Both the position numbers and the translations under genes were made by a program. The notes under the pieces are model-generated. The model was not told the origin of the DNA. It worked only from the letters and a program-made list of their open reading frames with translations, and did not search any database. From assembly GCF_963678635.1 (NCBI RefSeq), contig NC_087069.1, forward strand, positions 23,736,303 through 23,796,302: DNA of 60,000 bases, written 5' to 3'. Each line of letters starts with the position of its first letter. Position 1 is the first letter of the stretch. Shown here piece after piece: positions 53,401 through 60,000 of the stretch. This DNA is from Symsagittifera roscoffensis. Taxonomy: Eukaryota; Xenacoelomorpha; Acoela; Convolutidae.

Positions 53401-56400
53401 AATGGCTTAGTAATTTTACAATCATTAAGTACTTCCCTTATCGGGTAAAAGTAATTGAGTCCTTTTTTAGTTTGTTTTTTACTATGTTCCGACTAAACGT
53501 TTGTAGGTTCTGAATCCGCGGTTGGACGACTTCAAATTTACAGCTTTGTCAAGAACTCGTCCGTATTCAGACATTGGCCTATCCCCAGTGTCTTCTCACG
53601 TTCTTTTGTTGAGTGCTTTAATGCTAAATTTAAATTTGTCACTCTTACTATCATAGCAGCATTACGTTTGCAGGCACAACATTAGAGTGCAGCGAAATTC
53701 TTTTTTGAATAATCCAGGTTCTCGTTTGTCATGCTTTTTGTGAAAAGCGCAGCATGTACACGGAAATTTTTTAACTTGCATTAGGAATAAAGACATCTCT
53801 ACATTCATTTTGACGAATTAGTGTTCACTGAGCTTTCTTTTCAGCTAATATACAATCCTCCAAGGTCTTTTCGCTAATGCTAGATACAGAGAATCTGTGT
53901 CCATCTCCAGTTTCTCGAACTCGTTCTCATCGTAATGCTTATTTAAAAATCTGTTATATAACTCCAACGTTCTGAGTTTGGCGTATTGAAGAATCAAAAA
54001 GCCTACAATAATTGGTTCTCTATTTTCAATTGTTGACTTCAATAGTTCTACTTTATATAAGTCTTTTTTCACAACATTCAATTGCTTGAAAAATTCTCAT
54101 TTATCGCTTTGTGTGTCTTCTCACCGCCAAGATTTTTGGTTATCGTGTGTTTGGATCTGTCCATAATTTGATAACAGTACGAGCTGTTACCGAGAAGCTT
54201 CATCGTCTCAGCAACAACTCCAGAATGTGGATTCTCGTCTCCTTCTCGTCGAGCATCAACAACAGATTGAACAAAGTTGTTGAAACATTTCCTAGGTGTG
54301 TACTCAACAAATTGACAAAATTTTGTACATTGAAGTCCAAGACTTAGATAGAAGTTCAGAAGAAGTCTGATGATTGTACCATTTTCTAATTTTAAACTGG
54401 AAATCAACATTCGTTGTGGGTTTTTCAGCAAATCATTTTCTTTGGCATTTTGTTCATCTATTCTCCAATATCCTTTCGGCAGACGTCAATAAATTGAATA
54501 TGGGAGAAAAATTTGAAAATGTAGTCTTCAACTCGTCGGTAATTATTAAATCGTATTGCACATAGCCAAAAAGAGATCCGTTCTTTAATTTTTCAAGTAA
54601 AGAACCAGTAGACAGAGGTCTCTTGTCAGGAAAATTTGTCTTGACTTGATTCTTGACTGAAGAATCTGTTTCGAAGTGCTCCCACCACTCACACTCCCAA
54701 ATTTCCCGAATATTGTAACTGTTTATTTTTTGTACTCTCGTCTCAACTCAACCATTTCTCGCTTCTCATTTCCCGTTTCAAAATCTTGTTTTGACAACGA
54801 TGGACGGGTTTCTTGGCGTGAGCAAAAATGATAGTAGCAACCCATTGCTTTAAATACTGTTTTACAGTGATCCCAGTAACCATCAACATGAAAACAGTCA
54901 ATTTTCTTCTGCTATCTGGTTGTGTAATATAAGTTTGATCAAAAACAGCTTTTCGCGTAAAAACTATTGATGGACCACCAGTCCTGTGTTCTCTGATTTG
55001 CTCACACAAATTCTTATCTCTTTCAAAAAACGGGTAAAATTTGTGATTTGTTGACTTGTGTAAGCAGATATTTGTTATATTTGGAAGCGTGCATCCCAGT
55101 TTCAGCATGTCAAATCCCTTATCATGGTAAAATTTCATCATATTTGCATAGCTTCAAGAGTAGGAACAACATCTTTGTTCGTATACCATCATAAGAAGTC
55201 TTTGAAAGTAATCATGCTGCGTTGTTCCCAGATTTTTTCAAATAGGAGCAACTTTCAAAACCGGTTGGTGGAACTGACTGAATATGTGATTTTTTCAGCG
55301 CACTTTATTGATCAAGTCCTCCATTAACTAGTTTTTGATAGTCGTTAAAACCTTTCTCGAAAGGATTGTGATTTCTCAGTTTGCTGAAAAAGGTTTCATA
55401 TGGAGCTAATTCTGTACAATCAAGCTTGTCTGGACTGTCAAAACTTTCGTAGGGGAAAAACCTTTGGCTTCACTTGCTTTATAGGCTTTCAGAAACGAAT
55501 CCAAGGTTGTTGCTTCCTCAAGAAACTTCATTATGTCTAGAAACTGTACGTCTCAAATTTGAACGATATGAAATCGTTTGCTTTTTTGATGACTGTTGGT
55601 TCAATTTCTTTATCACATATAAGGTACGGTATCAAACAAGATTTGATAAGGTTCAGATCGTATCTGCCGCTGTTGAAGCCGAACACCGGTAAGGTATTAA
55701 CATAACGCTCTAAATGTTGTTTCAAGTCGATCAGCTGATTTTTTTGAATTCTTAAGAATTGTGTCGACATATCATCTTCCTCGTCATCCTCAACACACGC
55801 ATCTTCATAATCGAAGACTTCTAGTCATTTAACTAAATTTATAGCGATGATATTATCAAAAATCTTTTTGACTCGATCATTGACAGTGTTTTAGATTTCT
55901 TGAAACTTGGTTCTCATTTGTATTTTGCTTTTTTCAGCCAGAAGTTCCAAGCTGGAAAGAAAAGCAATTCTTAGGAGTTCTGGATCTTTTTCACACAAGA
56001 AAATTAGATCAACTTGCAGATTTGAAGATATTGAGACGGAAATAGGGACATGTTTTCCAATCCAAGTAGTTGTTTCGATTGCTTTCAATTCTTCTGTGGG
56101 AACACAAATCGATTCGAAGTCAAAAACTTCTTCATTACTAAATAGTTTCTGATCTTCAGTGTAAGGAATGTTCAATTCATCCAACTTCTCGAATACTGTT
56201 TCTCGTAGTTTGTACGCATTTTTGGGATAAATATGCTCACTTTATCTTTACACAGTAGAAGAGGTTTGTTGAAGTTGTCTGATCTGTTGAAGAAACAGTC
56301 ACAGCTAGCACATCCGAAACACTTGAAGAAAGAATCAATATCATTCGTATGAAAGATAAGGTTGTTGAATCCTAACAAGTTCACGGTTTCTTCAACTTTT

Positions 56401-57500
56401 CCAATACTTCGCCTGGCTAATTCTCCAACATTTTCTCCCTCTTGAATGTCAAAATCGTAAATGAATTTGTTTCGTTCAACTATTCCCTCAACAAGAGATA
56501 AATCATCAATGGCAACTCCGCGAAAGTTCATCGGGTTGTTTCCAGATATTGATATATGCTCTGTAAACAGCTGAGATGTATCAGCATCGAGGTTAATAAG
56601 ACCATGCAAATATATTGTTAACGCACGGAAAAGGCAAAGATGATCTTTGTGTGGTTGTTCATCATTGTCCGACAAAAGACAGTTCACAGCATGGTTTTTC
56701 AATAATGGTTCAGGCAAGACAGAGTCTGGACATCCCATTGGGATGTTTTTCAGTAGTGCAGCAAAAATAGTAAGATTTGTGATCAATTTGAACCTCCACT
56801 TTCTGTTCTGACGTTCTTGAGTCCATTGCTCCACGATATCAAACAATTCATCTTTTCCCTGGATTGAAATCAAATCCGCTTTCGTACACAGTAAATGCGA
56901 TTGTGCGAAAAAAGTATTTTTTCGTGTGAGTAGTAATACCGATACTCTCCCGTTGCGTCATTACGAAGAAGAAATCCAAGAGCGATATTATTTTTGCAGC
57001 GGAATCCAGCTTGTTGAAGACTTCTTCAAGCTTCTCGTTGATAATTTTGGTATCTAACTTTGACATTTCAAAGATAAATACCTAATGTCTCCCATTCTTC
57101 ATCTCAGTATCCACCAGGAAGTGTTGACAAGCACTCAGCTCCTCTTTGAGTTTCTCTCCATTATCCCCTTCCTCGTCCAAAATCTTGTTCAAGCCTGCCT
57201 CCGTATCACTTGGCTTCCGTTGTTTCGCCACATGTTCTTTTCTCCTGTGTTGTTGAAGCGAGTATTATCTCTGAAACTCTTTTTCGCAAGACGAGCAAAC
57301 CGTTGATAGTTTTTAGGTTGATGGAGCACTTTTTTTGGCCACGTGATAGTTCATATCTTGTCGATTATAAGTGAGATACCTACTTTCGGAACAAGAAAAA
57401 CTCCTCGCACGCAATTTTTCTTATGTCGAGCCGCATCGGACCTCCTTACTCTTCGTCACAGTCCTCACATTTCAGTTTTTCATTCCTGGTGATTGAAGGC
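53400..57500 (-). pseudogene. Maverick-type protein-primed family B DNA polymerase, pseudogene
   Basis: Reading leftward: two C-x2-C zinc-finger-like starts (KLKCEDCDE, about 57,465; VCSSCEKEF with a stop and then QQHRRKEH, about 57,285-57,235); a conserved N-terminal region 57066-56172; Exo I VFDFES (about 56,120); Exo II FGFNSGRYDLN (about 55,650-55,685); KLGCTLPNITNICLHKST and GGPSIVFTRKAV (about 55,100-54,950); REIWECEWW (about 54,685); motif B KLLGNSSYCYQ (about 54,165-54,200, Gly of YG changed to Cys); motif C MDTDSLYLALA (about 53,872-53,908); and GLNYFYP near 53,450. At least eight stops or frameshifts break it. The palm motif A block expected after GGPSIVFTRKA is absent. Dead, but unmistakable. 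Confidence 0.9.
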
Positions 57501-58840
57501 ATCTGAAAAAAGTGGGAGATTCAGCTGGTTGCAAAATTAAATAAAAGTACATGGCACATACAAAATTGGGAGTTTTAAAAAGTCCCACAAAAAATTCGAT
57601 TATTTATATTTACTTTGAATTGTTCAAAACATTTGAAAATAGTTTCAAACAGTTATACAAAGTATAGAACGATTGCTTTTAACAAAAACGAAAGTCAGAA
57701 CGAAATGAGTTTTATTTACTTTTTCTTAGAGAAAATCAACCAATCAGAATCGAGTATTCTTTTAGTAACACTGTTTGTTGGAAGTCAACGAATCAGAATC
57801 CAGCATTTTCCAAAAGTGAACTCTTATTGTTTTTTAAAAAACCTTAATCATTAATTGGAAAACGTCTATCAAAAACATTTGAGCTTTCTCGAGTTACTTT
57901 ACGAGAAAAAGGAAAGAGTTCCGATTCATTTTCTGATTGACGCAATAGATGTTGACTCTTATTTTTTTTTCATAATTTTTTGGACGTTTTATTGTACAAA
58001 ATAGAGTTATCCGACTCAATAAAGGTTTCTTTAGAGAAACTTACTCAACCAAAAAGTTCACTTTGGATCCACATATTGCGTATCAAAGCTTTAAACTTAC
58101 GGGTGTTTTACACCTCACATAGAAAATTTTTTTATTTATTTTACAATTTTTGAAGTTAATAAAAAATCGTATGATAATATATAAAAATGTATTTTTATTC
58201 CCTACCCGACACCCAAATGTGTAAAAACTACCCAGAAAAGTTCTTTATTCTTTCATTTCATTAACGGTTTTCAAAGTTCAAAATCCTGCTTGACTCGGTT
58301 TGGAAACAGATTTCCAAAGGCTGGCTTTGAAAAATTGATCTACTTTGAGGTAACCTCCCAAATTTACATCAAAATCAAATAACTTGTCTATCTACTCAAA
58401 AATCAGCAATTTCTCAATGATTACATACATAAAAGTCAATTAATTTGATGAGATGCTACTTTTATTAATTTTCTCTCTTTTGTTACTTATATCGGCATTA
58501 TTTTCCTAATTTTACTGCAAACAACTTTTGGTCAATTATTTTTGCGATTGCTTTTTTTGTATGTTTTTACTCATTTGGAAAATTTAAGCCCTTAATAAGT
58601 TCCTCTGTTTGGATACGACAATTAGATCAAAAATAATCATTTTTGTGTTTGGAAACGACAATGCCTAAAATGGAGCTTTGTTTCCGATTGGACACGTCTT
58701 TTATCCAAGAATTCCATAAAAGGAAACTGAAATCTAATTGGACACGACTACAATCCAATTACGGAAAATCAATTCTGATTGGTTAAACCCATGCATTCGA
58801 GTTGAAGATACCCCTAACTCCTGACTAAAAATCATTTTAA
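57501..58840. other. AT-rich DNA; no gene seen
   Basis: No protein-like frame. A weak repeated phrase ATTGGACACGACT/ATTGGACACGTCT occurs around 58,697 and 58,738, with GGAAACGACAA and GGATACGACAA nearby. It may be Maverick flank or terminal sequence, but no inverted repeat with another part of the window was noticed. Confidence 0.45.
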
Positions 58841-58975
58841 TTTCAACTAAACTACCGTCATCTACCTCCTCTCTCAGCTCTAAATACCTTAAATTCAACT
58901 AATCTTCCTTCAGCTACCCCCTCTCTCAGCTCTTTTTTTCTCTTTTACTCAACTTATTTCTCAAAATGATATTCT
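58841..58975 (+). promoter_or_regulatory. Duplicated pyrimidine-rich leader upstream of small gene
   Basis: Two imperfect ~55-bp direct repeats, each TTCAACTAA..., a C/T-rich run and CCTCTCTCAGCTCT (about 58,869-58,881 and 58,920-58,933). The second ends 60 bases before the ATG at 58996. CTCTCTCAG resembles a 3' splice site, so these could be alternative acceptors or part of an initiator region. Confidence 0.35.
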
Positions 58976-58995
58976 CAGTTTAAAACAGCAACCTC

Positions 58996-59448
58996 ATGTA
59001 CTCTGTAGAATTTTCGCCTGATCTAGTACAAATGCAAGTGCGAGAAAAAGTCTCTGGGGTTTTTATGGCCCGAATGGACATCTCAATCAAAGTCTGGCAA
59101 ATGGTGGAGGTGATGCGAAGGGATTTCAACGAGCATCATATGATGCAAGTTCCCATCACAGAGAACCAACTTGGAACAATGCAATTGATGGAGGAATTGA
59201 CTGAGCATGTGGGAATGAACTACCCCGAGATTCCTGACCCAAGATTTGTGGCTCAACCAGTCGAAGACTTTCTATTTCGTTAGGAGGAGGCAGGATTAGC
59301 CAAAAACCCCATCACAATAGATGAAGATGAGGGTTCCTCAGAAACAATGACGCCTCCAACTCCACAACAACCACTACAACTTCGTCCAGCTCTGCGTTCT
59401 ATAGAGAACCTCCAGAACTCTTATGCTGCTCGACAGCTCTTTGATTAA
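58996..59448 (+). pseudogene. Small unknown gene with one in-frame TAG
   Basis: ATG at 58996 opens a 95-codon frame (MYSVEFSPDLVQMQVREKVS; methionine-rich middle VWQMVEVMRRDFNEHHMMQV) that stops at TAG 59281-59283, then the same frame continues EEAGLAKNPITIDEDEGSS, a Pro/Gln/Thr-rich part TMTPPTPQQPLQLRPALR and ends with RQLFD at TAA 59446-59448. Codon use and composition on both sides look coding, so the TAG is probably a lesion or readthrough codon. No family recognised. It is the least decayed frame in the right half of the window. Confidence 0.5.
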
Positions 59449-59689
59449 AAGTTTTTTGTATATAATTGTTGTTTGGTATTAACTTTGTTCTTTGTCATTA
59501 ATTAATTTCTTCAATTTCATTTTAATTATGAGATTAGATGAAGTTCACGGTAAATCAATGGAAAACAATTTGAACTTAATGTAGCGCTCCGAACTCGCAT
59601 ACATTATAATAAACTTAAATAATTTTTGCATATTAAAAAAAAAAACTGGAAAAAAATTTTAACAAGTAATAAATACCTGATGGCACGTT

Positions 59690-60000
59690 GCATGTTGTCA
59701 AAATAACTCAAATATTTTTTGCACTTTGTGTAAAAAATTGAAGCAATTTTCGCATTTTATCGAAAAAAAATAAAAGACTTTCCGCATATTGTCAACAAAA
59801 TTGAAACACTTTTCGCAGTTGGAGGAAAAAAAAACACTTTTCGCTTTTTGTCGAAAAAAATGAAACATTTTTTGCATTTTGTTGAAAATATTGAAACGCT
59901 TTTTGCATCTTGGCAAAAAATAGTGAAAAAAACTTTTCGCTTCTCTTTTCAAAAAACTGAAACACTTTTTGCAACATGTTAAGAAATTTGAAAAGTTTTT
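59690..60000. repeat. A/T-rich minisatellite, ~35-45 bp degenerate unit
   Basis: Eight or so variants of a unit like TTTTGTCGAAAAAATTGAAACACTTTTCGCA follow each other to the window end. The - strand Lys/Phe-rich frames (59698-59952, 59792-59977) are products of this repeat and not genes. Confidence 0.85.

Noticed and set aside
57085-57306. + strand frame over the polymerase N-terminus
   Set aside because: Shadow of the - strand zinc-finger region; no independent coding signal.

Overview
This window looks like nuclear DNA from an invertebrate animal; I cannot name the phylum. Evidence is the company of a Ty3/gypsy-type retroelement, decayed Maverick/Polinton DNA, long GA/CT microsatellites and a ~350-bp satellite, with no operon-like spacing or bacterial signals. 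Almost nothing is an intact gene. It is a transposon graveyard with several layers of tandem duplication.

Layout. (1) 1-12.6 kb, + strand: the 3' part of a very large Ty3/gypsy-like element. The window opens inside the pol polyprotein, then come an integrase (zinc-binding module, D,D(35)E core, GPY/F-like end), a macro-domain-like module, a short non-coding gap with a splice-acceptor-like site, and about 8.9 kb of further coding sequence. That last block begins with a coiled coil plus an SGNH hydrolase domain carrying all the expected catalytic residues. It reads largely in one frame at a time and is broken mainly by isolated stop codons. A purine-rich tract, hairpins and a possible 3' LTR close it. 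(2) 12.6-17.6 kb: non-coding DNA with diverged satellite monomers, a duplicated ~170-bp block and nested palindromes. (3) 17.6-33.8 kb, + strand: the capsid/packaging half of a Maverick (exonuclease-like fragment, small membrane protein, FtsK/HerA-type packaging ATPase, capsid-related frames, basic protein, hexon-like major capsid protein). It is amplified at two levels: three large tandem units, the third containing four ~1.5-kb tandem units. No ATPase copy keeps a canonical Walker A motif. (4) 34.3-45.8 kb: a near-identical 5.73-kb tandem duplication, each unit holding an older internal duplication, so four copies of a ~1.8-2.0-kb block with paired GA and CT tracts and conserved unknown frames. 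(5) 45.2-52.45 kb: about 20 monomers of a ~350-bp satellite. (6) 53.4-57.5 kb, - strand: a protein-primed family-B DNA polymerase pseudogene of Maverick type, with zinc-finger-like sequence at its N-terminus; the palm motif A block appears to be deleted. (7) 57.5-60 kb: AT-rich DNA, a small unknown gene with one in-frame TAG, and a minisatellite.

How the parts relate. The capsid module and the polymerase are the two halves expected of one Maverick; here ~20 kb of satellite and duplicated DNA lies between them. The satellite also occurs next to the retroelement and at the right edge of each 5.73-kb unit, so repeat-mediated rearrangement probably shaped the locus. Protein assignments rest on motif and family recognition by eye; no database search was possible.
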